Assembly: GCA_009773765.1 (NCBI GenBank)
Contig: WTWZ01000019.1
Coordinates: forward strand, 1 to 52,248
DNA from: Prolixibacteraceae bacterium
GTDB lineage: Bacteria; Bacteroidota; Bacteroidia; Bacteroidales; Prolixibacteraceae
Direction of reading: 5' to 3'
DNA length: 52,248 bases
Shown: in pieces, positions 16,039-25,504 of the stretch
Layout: the number at the start of each line of letters is the position of its first letter
Numbering within the stretch: the stretch's first letter is position 1
Made by a program: the position numbers and the translations under genes
Notes under the pieces: model-generated
The model's database searches: none
Told to the model about the DNA's origin: nothing
What the model saw: the letters and a program-made list of their open reading frames with translations, nothing else

Positions 16039-17427
16039 CTATCCATTTATAATTTCTTCTATTTCACCGGGGTTAACCGGAACCCTTTCGCCAATTATTT
16101 TACTGCCGGTGCCGGTAACCAAAATATCATCTTCAAGCCGTATTCCGCCAAAGTTGCGGTATTCATCAACTTTGCTGAAATTAATAAACTCTGCATTAAT
16201 CTTTTCAGTTTTCCATTTATCGATTAAGGCCGGAATAAAATAAATTCCCGGCTCATTGGTAATTACAAATCCGGGCTGAAGTTTTTTCCCCAGACGTAAA
16301 TAAGCAGTACCAAATTGATTTACAGGCTGGGTTTCATCGTCGTACCCAACATAAATTTGCCCCAAATCTTCCATATCGTGCACATCCAATCCCATCATGT
16401 GGCCCAGTCCGTGCGGGAAAAACATGGCATGTGCGCCATTTCTGACCGCTTCTTTTACATCGCCTTTCATCAGTCCAAGGCTTTTCAATCCAGAGGCTAT
16501 AACTTCGGCTACAGCCAAATGAACTGATAAATAGGTAATACCGGGCTTGATTAATGCCGTTGCGTGATTATTGGCTGCAAGCACTATCTCGTATATTTCA
16601 CGCTGTTTGGTGGTGAATTTTCCACCTACCGGCACAGTACGCGTAAAATCGGAGGCATAATGCAGCAACGACTCGGCGCCTGCATCGGTAAGCAACAGGT
16701 TGCCGGTTTTTAAAATTTTTGAATGATCATGGTTGTGCAAGGTTTCGCCATTTTGCGAAAGGATGATTGTAAACGATGGCATTCCGCCTCCGGCCAATGC
16801 AATTCCTTCGATGGTGCCGGCAATTTTTTGTTCCCATACTCCTGGTTGCGCCATTCTCATTGCAGTTACATGCATTTCATACCCCGTTGCACAAGCTTTT
16901 TCAATTTCAGCAATTTCTTCCTCAGCTTTAACCGAACGAATATCAATTACCGCTTTAATCAATAGCAACGAAGCATTTTCATGAACTTTATGTACTGAAA
17001 TACCCGTTAGTTTTTCGAGCAGAATTTGGTTTTCTCCACGGTAGGGTGGCAGAAAATGAACTTTTCGTTCCTTTTTTAAAGCATCAGTTACGAAATCGAA
17101 TAATTTTGCATAAGGGTAAGTGTACTCAACTCCAACTTTGGCACCATTTTCACTAATCGGAATTTGAGGCCCCATCCAAATGATATCTGAAATATCAACA
17201 TCGTTGCCAAATATAAAATCTTCGCCGGTCTCGAAATCAATTATGGCTGCCAGTCCCGGAAAATCGAGCCCAAAAAAATATAAAAACGAACTGTCCTGTC
17301 TGAAATGAAATGTATTATCACGGTAATTCATTGGCGAATCGACGTTACCCAAAAAGAGTCCAATTCCTTTAAGTCCCTTGTTTTTAATCTTTTTGCGCCG
17401 GTTGATATAAATGCTTTTTTCGAACAT
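16039..17427 (-). CDS. Xaa-Pro aminopeptidase (M24, aminopeptidase P type)
   Basis: A 462-residue protein with an aminopeptidase P N-terminal domain (about 1-160, including RDNTFHFRQDSSFLYFFGL) and a pita-bread M24 catalytic domain. The metal ligands are visible: Asp in LLTDAGAES, Asp in YASDFTRTVPV, His in FFPHGLGHMMGLDVHD, Glu in VITNEPGIYF and Glu in GIRLEDDILV. It removes N-terminal residues before proline and is probably cytoplasmic, since no signal peptide is seen. It is convergent with the degenerate phosphatase gene and appears monocistronic. Confidence 0.93.
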   Translation of the reverse strand: MFEKSIYINRRKKIKNKGLKGIGLFLGNVDSPMNYRDNTFHFRQDSSFLYFFGLDFPGLAAIIDFETGEDFIFGNDVDISDIIWMGPQIPISENGAKVGVEYTYPYAKLFDFVTDALKKERKVHFLPPYRGENQILLEKLTGISVHKVHENASLLLIKAVIDIRSVKAEEEIAEIEKACATGYEMHVTAMRMAQPGVWEQKIAGTIEGIALAGGGMPSFTIILSQNGETLHNHDHSKILKTGNLLLTDAGAESLLHYASDFTRTVPVGGKFTTKQREIYEIVLAANNHATALIKPGITYLSVHLAVAEVIASGLKSLGLMKGDVKEAVRNGAHAMFFPHGLGHMMGLDVHDMEDLGQIYVGYDDETQPVNQFGTAYLRLGKKLQPGFVITNEPGIYFIPALIDKWKTEKINAEFINFSKVDEYRNFGGIRLEDDILVTGTGSKIIGERVPVNPGEIEEIING

Positions 17428-17511
17428 ATTGAATGATTTTAATTATTAACAAATAAATTTTTGCTAATATATTATTAATCTCCTTTTGTTTTAATTGAAT
17501 ATGAATTAATG

Positions 17512-18480
17512 TTATTTTGAATAAACCATTTTCCGAATAAGAACAGTGTCATCCACTGTAATCCGCAAATGATATATCCCGGTTGATATCTGTTGATTTT
17601 CTGTATTTTTCCCATCCCACTTCAACAGGTGGACACCCCTTTTCAGAAGTTTCTACGTTTGCAGGAATTTCACCTGCTGCCCCAACTGGTTAAGCACTTC
17701 AACCTGAACTTCCGAATCTGTTTTCAGGTTGATTTCAATGTTTACTTCGTCGCTGAACGGATTTGGATAACAGTTGATTTCGGTCAAATTGAATTCTGAA
17801 ATTCCATCCAATCCGGTTGTGGCGTATTTTTCCAGGCTGGCATAAGTGGTTTAGTGTTTTGTAAACGAAGATGTACCTTTTACAATTTCAGGTTTTAAAA
17901 TGAATTCCCTGTTTTGTTTTGAATCCCAAAGTTTAAGCGTAATTAAGTTGCCTTCAGTGAATCCCGCCATTCCCTAGTTATCCTTTGCCGAGGCTGCAAT
18001 TGAAGCAGTTTGACTTTGCAAATGATGCGGCATTAAAGTTATTGCCCCGACACAGGTTTGTCCATCGAAAACCGCCAGTTCGTCGCCTGACTTTAAAATA
18101 TTTACCGGCAGACCAAAAAGGTTGATGTTCATGTGGTCAATACCGTTTCCAAAAAATCCGGTTTTGAAATGGGTTGTGGCAACCTGTTCCGGTAGAATTG
18201 ATGATGATTTAGGGCTTTTGCTTCTCCTAAACTCATGGGCGGCTGTTCTGTAAATGATTTCAGAATACCCGTTGAATATTAATCTAACCCGCTCTTGTTT
18301 ATACCATAATTGTATTGGCAAAAGGTACCAAAACCCCCTTGTTTATAAACCATTATCCGATAACCGACCGAATCCCGGTGTAACTCAACTATTTTGCCTG
18401 TCATTTCATTGCCAAATTAGGTATGCTTCTTTTTATTTTCAACAACATATCCCTGAATTGTTTCAGAAAAGGCTTGCGGA
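17512..18480 (-). pseudogene. Remnant of a T9SS-secreted protein (C-terminal sorting domain)
   Basis: From 18321 down to 17512 one frame can be followed through three in-frame stops: TAG just after ASAKDN (17974-17976), then TAA after SFTKH, then TAG after VKFLQT. The segment INLFGLPVNILKSGDELAVF with DGQTCVGAITL resembles domains seen in Bacteroidota surface proteins. The end, EINCYPNPFSDEVNIEI through ISTGIYHLRITVDDTVL to IRKMVYSK, is a canonical type A T9SS sorting signal. Farther upstream, to about 18480, fragments continue in another frame with more stops (GYRIMVYKQGGFGTF). It is clearly nonfunctional and the N-terminal part of the gene is gone. Confidence 0.8.
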
Positions 18481-18534
18481 TAATGTTGCTTGACCTTATT
18501 TACTGACAAAATTTTGCGGAAATTTATCCCGTTT

Positions 18535-19176
18535 TTAGTATAATATATCTTTACCAGCGTCAGCTATAACATGAAGAATCAGGCAGCATGATGTGGCCCC
18601 GGCATCCAAAACTCCGCGCGAACGCTCGCCCAACCGACTGGCACGGCCCAATTTGGCAACCATATCTTTGGTAGAATCACGACCTTTAGCCGCAGCAATT
18701 TTCATTGCCTCCAAGGCTTCGGATAACGTTTTTCCTTCAACCTGTGCTCTTTCGTAGGCTGCCTGGGCAGGAACCAAAGTGTCGATGAGGGTTTTATCGC
18801 CCACTTTTGCCGGCGAAATTGAAGCGATTGAATTAACAGCGGCTTTTAAGGCTTCGCCCATTTCGGTTATTCCGATTTCTTCTTTTCCTTCGAGCGCCGT
18901 TCCAATGGCTTTAAAGAACTTCCCATAAAGCGGCCCCATCGAACCTCCGATTTTCATTATCAGAATTTTAGCCAGTACTTTCAGGCTGTACGATAAATCT
19001 CCGGGGTTTTTGTCCAGCTCTTCGCGGCACATGGTAAAACCCTTGTTCATGTTAATGCCGTGGTCTCCGTCGCCAGTCAGGCCATCGATATCGCTTAAAT
19101 ATTGTTTGTTCTCCTGAATTACAAGAATCAGTTTATCGACGATTACCGAACCTGCTTTGTTTGTGAATGTTTGCAT
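18535..19176 (-). CDS. dhaL: Dihydroxyacetone kinase subunit L (ADP/ATP-binding)
   Basis: The start at 19176 (MQTFTNKAGSVIVDKL) is preferred because it follows the dhaK stop by 2 bp; a longer frame would run into dhaK. DhaL binds the nucleotide through Mg ions held by Asp residues, seen in GLTGDGDHGINMNKG. GGSMGPLYGKFF and LGRASRLGERSRGVLDAGA complete the family pattern. No PTS-type DhaM is encoded nearby, so ATP is the likely phosphate donor, or DhaM lies elsewhere. Confidence 0.92.
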   Translation of the reverse strand: MQTFTNKAGSVIVDKLILVIQENKQYLSDIDGLTGDGDHGINMNKGFTMCREELDKNPGDLSYSLKVLAKILIMKIGGSMGPLYGKFFKAIGTALEGKEEIGITEMGEALKAAVNSIASISPAKVGDKTLIDTLVPAQAAYERAQVEGKTLSEALEAMKIAAAKGRDSTKDMVAKLGRASRLGERSRGVLDAGATSCCLILHVIADAGKDILY

Positions 19177-19178
19177 AG

Positions 19179-20186
19179 TTATAATCGCTGAAACTGACGC
19201 ATACCCACTGAATCGCATTCAAAATCGATGCACTTTTTCAGTTCATCATCAAGTTTCATTAAAGTACAGGTAATTCCGGCCATTTCGAGCGAGGTAAAAT
19301 AGTTGCCCACATACGAATGGTAAATCTTAATCCCTTTTTCAGTGAGGATTTTTTCCACATCATTGTACACAATATACTGCTCCATCAACGGGGTTGAGCC
19401 CAGGCCAGAAATAAGCGCCACCACTTCATCGCCACTGTTAAAGGGCAGGTCGGGCAGAATAACATTGCAAATACGTTCGGCCACTTTTGCTGACGGCTCC
19501 AAATCCACCACTTCAATTCCGGGTTCACCGTGGTGCCCGATGCCTACTTCCATTTTACCATTTTCGATGGTAAAATTTGGGTGGCCAACCTCTGGAATAG
19601 TGCATGGCGACAGGCCAATTCCCATGCTGCGTGTGTTGTTGACGGCCTTTTGCGCAACCTCAATCACATTGTCCAACGAACCGCCCATGGCAGCTTTTGC
19701 CCCGCCGACTTTCCACATCAGTATTTCGCCTGCAACTCCACGGCGGCTGGCTTCTTCTCCTTTTGGCGCCGACGGAACATCGTCGTTGGCCACCACTTTT
19801 TTTACCTGAATTCCTTCTTCTTCAGCTTCTTCCATCGCCATGGCCACATTCATATTGTCGCCGGCATAGTTTCCATAGAGAATAGCCACACCTTTTCCGG
19901 CATCCGCTACCTTAATCGCATCGAGAAACATTTGCGCAGGAGGCGATGAGAAAATTTCACCGCAAGCCACCGCATCGACCATATTGCGGCCAACATAACC
20001 AATAAATGCCGGTTTGTGACCGGAACCTCCCCCGGTAACAATTCCTACTTTCCCCTCAACCGGGGCGTATTTGTATTTGATAACCCTTTCGTTTTCGGTA
20101 GGGCTGACTAAATCGGCGTGGACTTTTATGTATGCTTCCAGCATTTCGTCCACTACTTTTGACGGATCGTTTATAAATTTTTGCAT
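19179..20186 (-). CDS. dhaK: Dihydroxyacetone (or related ketose) kinase subunit K
   Basis: A 335-residue substrate-binding subunit. GIVTGGGSGHKPAFIGYVG is near residue 55. GIGHHGEPGIEV contains the His that forms a hemiaminal with the ketone substrate in this family. It lies between rpiB (gap 117 bp) and dhaL (gap 2 bp). DhaK homologues beside an RpiB-type isomerase are known from erythrulose/tetritol pathways as well as from dihydroxyacetone use, so the true substrate is open. Confidence 0.93.
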   Translation of the reverse strand: MQKFINDPSKVVDEMLEAYIKVHADLVSPTENERVIKYKYAPVEGKVGIVTGGGSGHKPAFIGYVGRNMVDAVACGEIFSSPPAQMFLDAIKVADAGKGVAILYGNYAGDNMNVAMAMEEAEEEGIQVKKVVANDDVPSAPKGEEASRRGVAGEILMWKVGGAKAAMGGSLDNVIEVAQKAVNNTRSMGIGLSPCTIPEVGHPNFTIENGKMEVGIGHHGEPGIEVVDLEPSAKVAERICNVILPDLPFNSGDEVVALISGLGSTPLMEQYIVYNDVEKILTEKGIKIYHSYVGNYFTSLEMAGITCTLMKLDDELKKCIDFECDSVGMRQFQRL

Positions 20187-20303
20187 GGTATTTAATTTTT
20201 ATCCATTAGTTATAATTGATTAACCTTTAGCCCTTTGCCATTGGCATCTCCCCCCTAAAAGGTGAGAAAGGCTCTGATTGATTTTTCAGTGAACATAACA
20301 TTT

Positions 20304-20765
20304 TTATTCATCCGGGTGGAAGGAGAGTTTTTCCAGTTCGCGCATTTGCTGTACTTTGGGAGTTGATCCACCGCCCTGAAATTCGGAAACCAGCCACGCG
20401 TCGATGATGGTTTTTGCCAATTCTGGGCCAATAACACGTTCGCCCATGGTAATTACCTGTGCATCGTTACTTTTGCAGAGGCGCTCGGCAGAGAAAACAT
20501 CGTGGCAAACACCGGCATAAACACCTTCCACCTTGTTGGCAATCATGGCCATTCCCAAACCTGTCCCACAAATGCTGATTCCGCGGTCGTATTTTCCATT
20601 CTGAATTTGTTTGGCCAGGTTGTAGCCAATTTCAGGATACATGGCCCCTTCTTTTGAAGCGCTGTAATCCAAATCGGTAATATCGGTTCCTTTATTTTTC
20701 AAATGATTGAAAAGCACCTTTTTCAGGTTTACTGCTGCGTCATCGCAATCGATACATATTTTCAT
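20304..20765 (-). CDS. rpiB: RpiB/LacAB-family sugar-phosphate isomerase
   Basis: The 153-residue protein has the family's catalytic Cys66 in SICGTGLGMAMIANKV. Several positions differ from classical ribose-5-phosphate isomerase B: N-terminal IDCDDAAV instead of SDHAG, SNDAQ instead of HNDAN, and FQGGGSTPKV instead of the Arg-containing FEGGRHxRR. Together with downstream dhaK-dhaL this suggests a substrate other than ribose 5-phosphate, for example a tetrulose phosphate. The family is certain; the substrate is inferred. Confidence 0.88.
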   Translation of the reverse strand: MKICIDCDDAAVNLKKVLFNHLKNKGTDITDLDYSASKEGAMYPEIGYNLAKQIQNGKYDRGISICGTGLGMAMIANKVEGVYAGVCHDVFSAERLCKSNDAQVITMGERVIGPELAKTIIDAWLVSEFQGGGSTPKVQQMRELEKLSFHPDE

Positions 20766-20832
20766 CTCATTATAATTGTTAATTTTTAAAGGTATTCGAT
20801 GTAACTCGCTTTATAATGTTCCATCTGTGTGG

Positions 20833-20871
20833 CAAAATTTTGTCATGTCGTTTCATTTCTGCAAAATTTTG
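20833..20871. repeat. Two CAAAATTTTG palindromes 29 bp apart
   Basis: The 10-bp palindrome CAAAATTTTG occurs at 20833-20842 and 20862-20871, upstream of rpiB and downstream of lolA. They could be paired operator sites for the rpiB-dhaKL operon. The rest of the gap 20766-20963 shows no gene. Confidence 0.35.
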
Positions 20872-20963
20872 ACTTGTGAATTATTTTGTAATTTCATGCG
20901 GTATTCGGCAATCCGGGCCACTTCAGTCATTGTCAGCAGGTTTCCATTGCAGATACTTAATCC

Positions 20964-21614
20964 TTATCTCAAATCAATTATTTCAACATCAGGAAATTTA
21001 CTGGGGTCGAATGTAAATTCACCGTCAGGAAAATCTTTGTCAGTTTCCATTTTTTTAACGACAATTCCGTAAATATTCCCATCAGTTCCAAACAATTGGG
21101 CCGACTGGATCATCATTGTGGTTTTATTTATTTCGATTGAAATTTTTGAAACATCGTACTCTTTGTTGTCAGGAAACAAATCGATTTGATAAACAGGTTT
21201 TCCACCCACATTTTTCTCAGCGATAAATTTTGAAGTAAACCCCTTTTCATATATACTGAAAAGCGAAGAAGGATCCATCAGTTCGCTTCCGGCGTCTTCA
21301 ATGGTCGAAATGGTTACCTGGTTGCCCTTTTTCATGTAATTCCAGATGGTTTTTCCGTTGGAATATACCTTTACGCCGGCACCCGGAAGATCAACGAAAT
21401 ATTTCTGGCCTTTCAGTTTAATTGCACCATCATTTTTTTCGTTAATCGACATTACTTTATTTTCCATCGAAAAAACAAAATCGGCTGAAATGGTTTTAAA
21501 TGTGCGGGATTTAGCGCTTACTTCATCTAAAATATTTTTTGCTTTTGGGTCTTGCTGTGCCGTCAAAAGCAGGGATAAAAATAAAACTGTGGTAATTAAG
21601 AATATGCTTTTCAT
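20964..21614 (-). CDS. lolA: LolA-like outer-membrane lipoprotein carrier
   Basis: A 216-residue periplasmic protein with a signal peptide (MKSIFLITTVLFLSLLLTAQ). The unclosed beta-barrel pattern of LolA follows: VSAKSRTFKTISADFVFSM, GAIKLKGQKYFVDLPG, VYSNGKTIWNYMKKGNQVTI. It ferries lipoproteins from the inner to the outer membrane. It follows ftsK by 9 bp, so the two are cotranscribed, an arrangement common in Bacteroidota. Confidence 0.9.
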   Translation of the reverse strand: MKSIFLITTVLFLSLLLTAQQDPKAKNILDEVSAKSRTFKTISADFVFSMENKVMSINEKNDGAIKLKGQKYFVDLPGAGVKVYSNGKTIWNYMKKGNQVTISTIEDAGSELMDPSSLFSIYEKGFTSKFIAEKNVGGKPVYQIDLFPDNKEYDVSKISIEINKTTMMIQSAQLFGTDGNIYGIVVKKMETDKDFPDGEFTFDPSKFPDVEIIDLR

Positions 21615-21623
21615 GTCTGATTT

Positions 21624-24050
21624 TTAATTTAATGAATTCAATAACTGTTCCAAAGTATATTCATCCTGAATCAGAACCTGTCGTGCCTTGCTTCCTTCGC
21701 TGGGGCCAACAATTCCTGCAGCTTCCAATTGGTCCATAATTCTCCCGGCCCGGTTATAGCCTATCGAAAATTTGCGCTGAATCATTGACGTGGAACCAAT
21801 CTGGCTCATAACAACTACGCGCGCGCAATCTTCAAACATTTCATCTTTGTTATTTAAATCCACTTCACCAGGGCCAGCCTCTTCCTCGCCAACATATTCA
21901 GGCAGCAAAAAGGCAGTTGGGTAACCTCTTTGTCCTGCTATGAAAGCACAAATTCTCTCAACTTCAGGCGTATCTACAAAAGCACATTGAACACGGGTAA
22001 TATCGCTGTTGGCCGAAATCAGCATATCTCCCTTGCCAATCAACTGGTTTGCACCCGGCTGGTCGAGAATAGTCCTCGAGTCAATCATCGACGCCACTTT
22101 AAAGGCAATTCGCGCGGGGAAATTGGCTTTGATAACACCAGTAATAATGGTAACCGACGGGCGTTGTGTGGCAATTATCATGTGTATTCCAACAGCGCGC
22201 GCCAATTGTGCAATGCGTGCAATCGGAAGTTCAATTTCCTTGCCGGCTGTCATAATTAAATCGGCAAATTCATCGATAATTACTACAATGTAAGGCATAT
22301 ATTTATGCCCTTTCATCGGGTTTAGCCGGCGACTTGTAAATTTTTTATTGTACTCTTTCACATTACGCGCATGTGCCCTTTTCAGCAAATCGTAACGGCT
22401 GTCCATTTCAATATTGATTGAGGTAAGCGTGTATTTTACCTTTTGAATGTTAGTGATTACCGGTTCTGCCTCGTTTGGCAATTTTGCGAGATAATGTTTT
22501 TCTATTATCGAATAGAGGTTTAACTCTACTTTTTTCGGGTCGATAAATACAAACTTGAGTTCGGCGGGGTGCTTTTTATAAATCAGAGAAGTAATAATTA
22601 CATTCACACCTACCGACTTACCCTGACCGGTTGCACCGGCTACCAAAATGTGCGGCATTTTTGCCAAATCGAACATATAAGTTTCGTTCGAAATTGTTTT
22701 CCCAAGCGCAATTGGCAGTTCGGCTGTCGATTCCTGAAATTTTTTTGAACTGATAATCGAACGCATTGAAACCACTTCGGGATTTTGATTTGGAACCTCA
22801 ATACCGATGGTCCCCCTTCCGGGAATTGGCGCGATAATACGGATGCCAAGCGCCGAAAGGCTTAAAGCAATGTCGTCTTCAAGGTTTTTTATTTTTGCAA
22901 TTCTGATTCCGGGAGCAGGGACAATTTCATATAAAGTAATCGTTGGCCCGATTGTCGCCCTGATTTTGGTGATTTCGATTTTATAATGCCGCAGTGTTTC
23001 AACAATTTTATTTTTGTTGGAAATCAATTCTTCGTTGGTCACCTCGGCATTCCCAGATTTGTGATCCTCAAGCAAATCGAGGGTTGGAAATTTAAAACCT
23101 GACAAATCAAGTGTCGGATCATAATCTTCCATTCCTTCGCCCCAGGGTTCATCGGCATCTTCATCGCTGATTTTCTGTTTCACGGCCAAATCCAAATCTT
23201 CATCTACTGCATCCCGCTGTTTAACGTTTACTGTTTTCTTATCCTGATCTTCGCGTTCAATTTCCATGTCCATTTCATCAGAATCTTCATCAGCATCGGG
23301 TTCAAAAATGGCTTTAACCACATCTCCTTCCTCAATTACTTTCGAAATGGATTTGTCATGAAGCACAATTTCCTTTCCTTTTTCCAGCGCTTCACCCTTG
23401 TTTTGTTCCTCAATGTTATATTTCGCCTTTGGTTTCCGGGCAAATAACTTTTTAATTGAGGCAAAAGAATTTTCGAACCTGATAAACACCAGTGAAACAC
23501 CCGTAACCAGCAACACTAAAATCATACCTGTAAACCCGATTAAAGCGCTCATCCAGGTAGTTAAAACATATCCATAATACCCTCCCCAATATATAAATGA
23601 GCCATCTTCAGACTTTGAAAAGATTAAACCCAAAGCAAGCGAGAACCAAACCAGGGTTAGTAAACTATAAATGATATTTCTCCTCCACCGGATGATATTT
23701 CGGCTGATAACTCGCAAACCAGTAACGGCAAGCATATAAACAACCAGCAACGATGCAATGCCAAAGCCTTTATTGATAATCATTTCGGCCAAAAATGCAC
23801 CGGTTTTTCCGGCTTTGTTTTCAACCTTGATTTCGCGGTTAAAAACCAATTCTTTCCAGCTAAGGTCGAGTTTACTCTGGTCGGCCGCCCCATAAAATAA
23901 AAACGATATAAAAGCAATTAACATGTAAACAGCAACTATGCAAATTACTGAGCCTAAAATAAATCTCAGTTTTTCATTTTTCCGAAAAGAAATAGTGTCC
24001 CCCTTTTTTTTCTGAGTCGATTCTGTCGGCTTTTTGATTTTTGTTGCCAT
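21624..24050 (-). CDS. ftsK: DNA translocase FtsK/SpoIIIE
   Basis: An 808-residue protein with four N-terminal membrane segments (about 30-190) and an acidic linker (about 240-320). The motor follows: alpha/beta domains, Walker A GATGQGKSVGVN and Walker B VVIIDEFADL. The C-terminal winged-helix gamma domain (SMIQRKFSIGYNRAGRIMDQ) would read KOPS-like sequences. It clears chromosomal DNA from the division septum and activates XerCD. First gene of an operon with lolA. Confidence 0.97.
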   Translation of the reverse strand: MATKIKKPTESTQKKKGDTISFRKNEKLRFILGSVICIVAVYMLIAFISFLFYGAADQSKLDLSWKELVFNREIKVENKAGKTGAFLAEMIINKGFGIASLLVVYMLAVTGLRVISRNIIRWRRNIIYSLLTLVWFSLALGLIFSKSEDGSFIYWGGYYGYVLTTWMSALIGFTGMILVLLVTGVSLVFIRFENSFASIKKLFARKPKAKYNIEEQNKGEALEKGKEIVLHDKSISKVIEEGDVVKAIFEPDADEDSDEMDMEIEREDQDKKTVNVKQRDAVDEDLDLAVKQKISDEDADEPWGEGMEDYDPTLDLSGFKFPTLDLLEDHKSGNAEVTNEELISNKNKIVETLRHYKIEITKIRATIGPTITLYEIVPAPGIRIAKIKNLEDDIALSLSALGIRIIAPIPGRGTIGIEVPNQNPEVVSMRSIISSKKFQESTAELPIALGKTISNETYMFDLAKMPHILVAGATGQGKSVGVNVIITSLIYKKHPAELKFVFIDPKKVELNLYSIIEKHYLAKLPNEAEPVITNIQKVKYTLTSINIEMDSRYDLLKRAHARNVKEYNKKFTSRRLNPMKGHKYMPYIVVIIDEFADLIMTAGKEIELPIARIAQLARAVGIHMIIATQRPSVTIITGVIKANFPARIAFKVASMIDSRTILDQPGANQLIGKGDMLISANSDITRVQCAFVDTPEVERICAFIAGQRGYPTAFLLPEYVGEEEAGPGEVDLNNKDEMFEDCARVVVMSQIGSTSMIQRKFSIGYNRAGRIMDQLEAAGIVGPSEGSKARQVLIQDEYTLEQLLNSLN

Positions 24051-24403
24051 TTAATTTAATATTTTTTGAAATCGAGCAGCAAATTTAAATAAAAAAACCG
24101 TGGTTTTTATTTCGATTATTTTCGTATCAGATAAAGCTTTAAATAAAAATCTGTTAATAAACCCCTTCTGCCAGATTACAAACCATCAGTTTTTAAATGA
24201 AATCAGGTTCAATTAGCAAATAGTAGTATAACTTACTGTTCTGTAATAGAATAAGCTTAATAAAAACTGATAAAAACACAGCTCTTATATGATTTCAATT
24301 AACTATGTTTGTTTTCAATCAATGGTTGCAAATAAGCATTAACGGATTGGTTCAGTTAATCTGTATAAATACATCAGGACCAAAAACTTTTATTGAAAGA
24401 GAA
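24051..24403. promoter_or_regulatory. Divergent promoter region ftsK / arcC
   Basis: A leftward TAAATTTG (complement of 24080-24087) lies 30 bp before ftsK. A rightward TATGTTTG (24304-24311) lies 93 bp before the arcC start. Both fit the TAnnTTTG -7 consensus, but no convincing -33 boxes were found. The ATG at 24305 lies inside the rightward -7 box, which argues against it as a start codon. No other gene is visible in the gap. Confidence 0.45.
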
Positions 24404-25363
24404 ATGAAAAAACTTGCAGTTGTGGCTTTGGGCGGGAATGCCCTGCTGAGAGAAAACGAAATTGGGACAATTGAACAGCAGGAACAAAATGCAACTGATA
24501 CCCTTGAAAATCTGGTTTGGATGCTGAAAGAAGGTTATGAACTTGTAATTACCCACGGTAATGGCCCGCAGGTGGGAAATATTCTGATGCGCAACGATGC
24601 CGGTGAACAACTGTATGGAATAGCCCCAATGCCGCTCGATATTTGTGTTGCCGACTCACAAGGTGGGATTGGCTATATGATTGAGAGGATGTTTCGCAAC
24701 GTTCTCCGGAAGCACGGCATTCGCAAAAATATTATAACCATGGTAACGCTTATACAGGTTGACCAAAACGACCCCGCATTTCAAAACCCATCTAAAAGAA
24801 TTGGGAAAATGTACAGCGAGGAAGAAGCCCAAAAACTCGGAAAGGAAAAAGGCTGGATTTTCAAACCTTCGGCAAAAGCCGAAGGTGGTTATCGAAGAGT
24901 TGTACCATCGCCGGTTCCCCTCGAAATTATTAACAAGGAAACGATTGAATTTCTTGTAAATAATGGCAACATAGTTATTGCAGCCGGTGGTGGTGGAATT
25001 CCGGTTTACTATGATGAGCAGGGAAATGTAAGGACATTAGATGCAGTAATTGACAAAGATATGGCTTCAAGCTTGTTGGCAGCCAACATTAATGCCGGCG
25101 AGCTTTACATCCTAACCGATGTTTCTTTCATTTACAAAGATTTTGGAAATCATAAACAGGAAAAACTGGAATTTCTGAATTATGACGACACTGTGAAATA
25201 TCTCGAAGCCGGCACTTTCGCCGAAGGAACAATGGAACCTAAAATAAGGGCATGCCTTAATTTTATTAAAAGCGGGGGTAAAAAAAGTGTAATTACTGAG
25301 GCTAAAAAACTGGAAGACAAATCATACGGTTCGAAGATTACGATGGAATATGACAATGCGTGA
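24404..25363 (+). CDS. arcC: Carbamate kinase
   Basis: The start at 24404 (MKKLAVVALGGNALLRENE, preceded by GAAAGAG) is chosen over 24305, since the family begins directly with the KxxVALGGNA motif. The 319-residue product has THGNGPQVGN and the C-terminal AGTFAEGTMEPKI segment. It forms ATP from carbamoyl phosphate, or the reverse. With the downstream carbamoyltransferase it would generate ATP from citrulline. No arginine deiminase gene is in the window. Confidence 0.95.
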   Translation: MKKLAVVALGGNALLRENEIGTIEQQEQNATDTLENLVWMLKEGYELVITHGNGPQVGNILMRNDAGEQLYGIAPMPLDICVADSQGGIGYMIERMFRNVLRKHGIRKNIITMVTLIQVDQNDPAFQNPSKRIGKMYSEEEAQKLGKEKGWIFKPSAKAEGGYRRVVPSPVPLEIINKETIEFLVNNGNIVIAAGGGGIPVYYDEQGNVRTLDAVIDKDMASSLLAANINAGELYILTDVSFIYKDFGNHKQEKLEFLNYDDTVKYLEAGTFAEGTMEPKIRACLNFIKSGGKKSVITEAKKLEDKSYGSKITMEYDNA

Positions 25364-25370
25364 ATGCCTG

Positions 25371-25384
25371 CCGGATGAATCCGG
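25371..25384. repeat. Small GC-rich hairpin after arcC
   Basis: CCGGA-TGAA-TCCGG lies within a longer GCCTGCC...GGTCGGGC repeat immediately after the arcC stop. It may stabilise or partly terminate the arcC transcript. Confidence 0.4.
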
Positions 25385-25432
25385 TCGGTCGGGCGTGAAT
25401 GGAAGAATAAGACAATAAGGAACAACAATTGA

Positions 25433-25472
25433 AACCTTAAAACTTTGAACCCGGAACCTTAAAACTTTGAAC
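25433..25472. repeat. Two 18-bp direct repeats upstream of argF
   Basis: AACCTTAAAACTTTGAAC occurs at 25433-25450 and 25455-25472, a period of 22 bp. Degenerate copies (ACTTTGAATCAGAAACTTT) follow. Such repeats are common between Bacteroidota genes; no function is evident. Confidence 0.6.
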
Positions 25473-25504
25473 TTTGAATCAGAAACTTTAAACAAAAAAA
25501 TAAC

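Noticed and set aside
19342-19949. Plus-strand open frames opposite dhaK
   Set aside because: Shadow frames of a well-conserved gene; no motifs.
24305-24403. Upstream start for carbamate kinase
   Set aside because: The ATG lies inside a TATGTTTG promoter box, and the family begins at MKKLAVVALGGNA.
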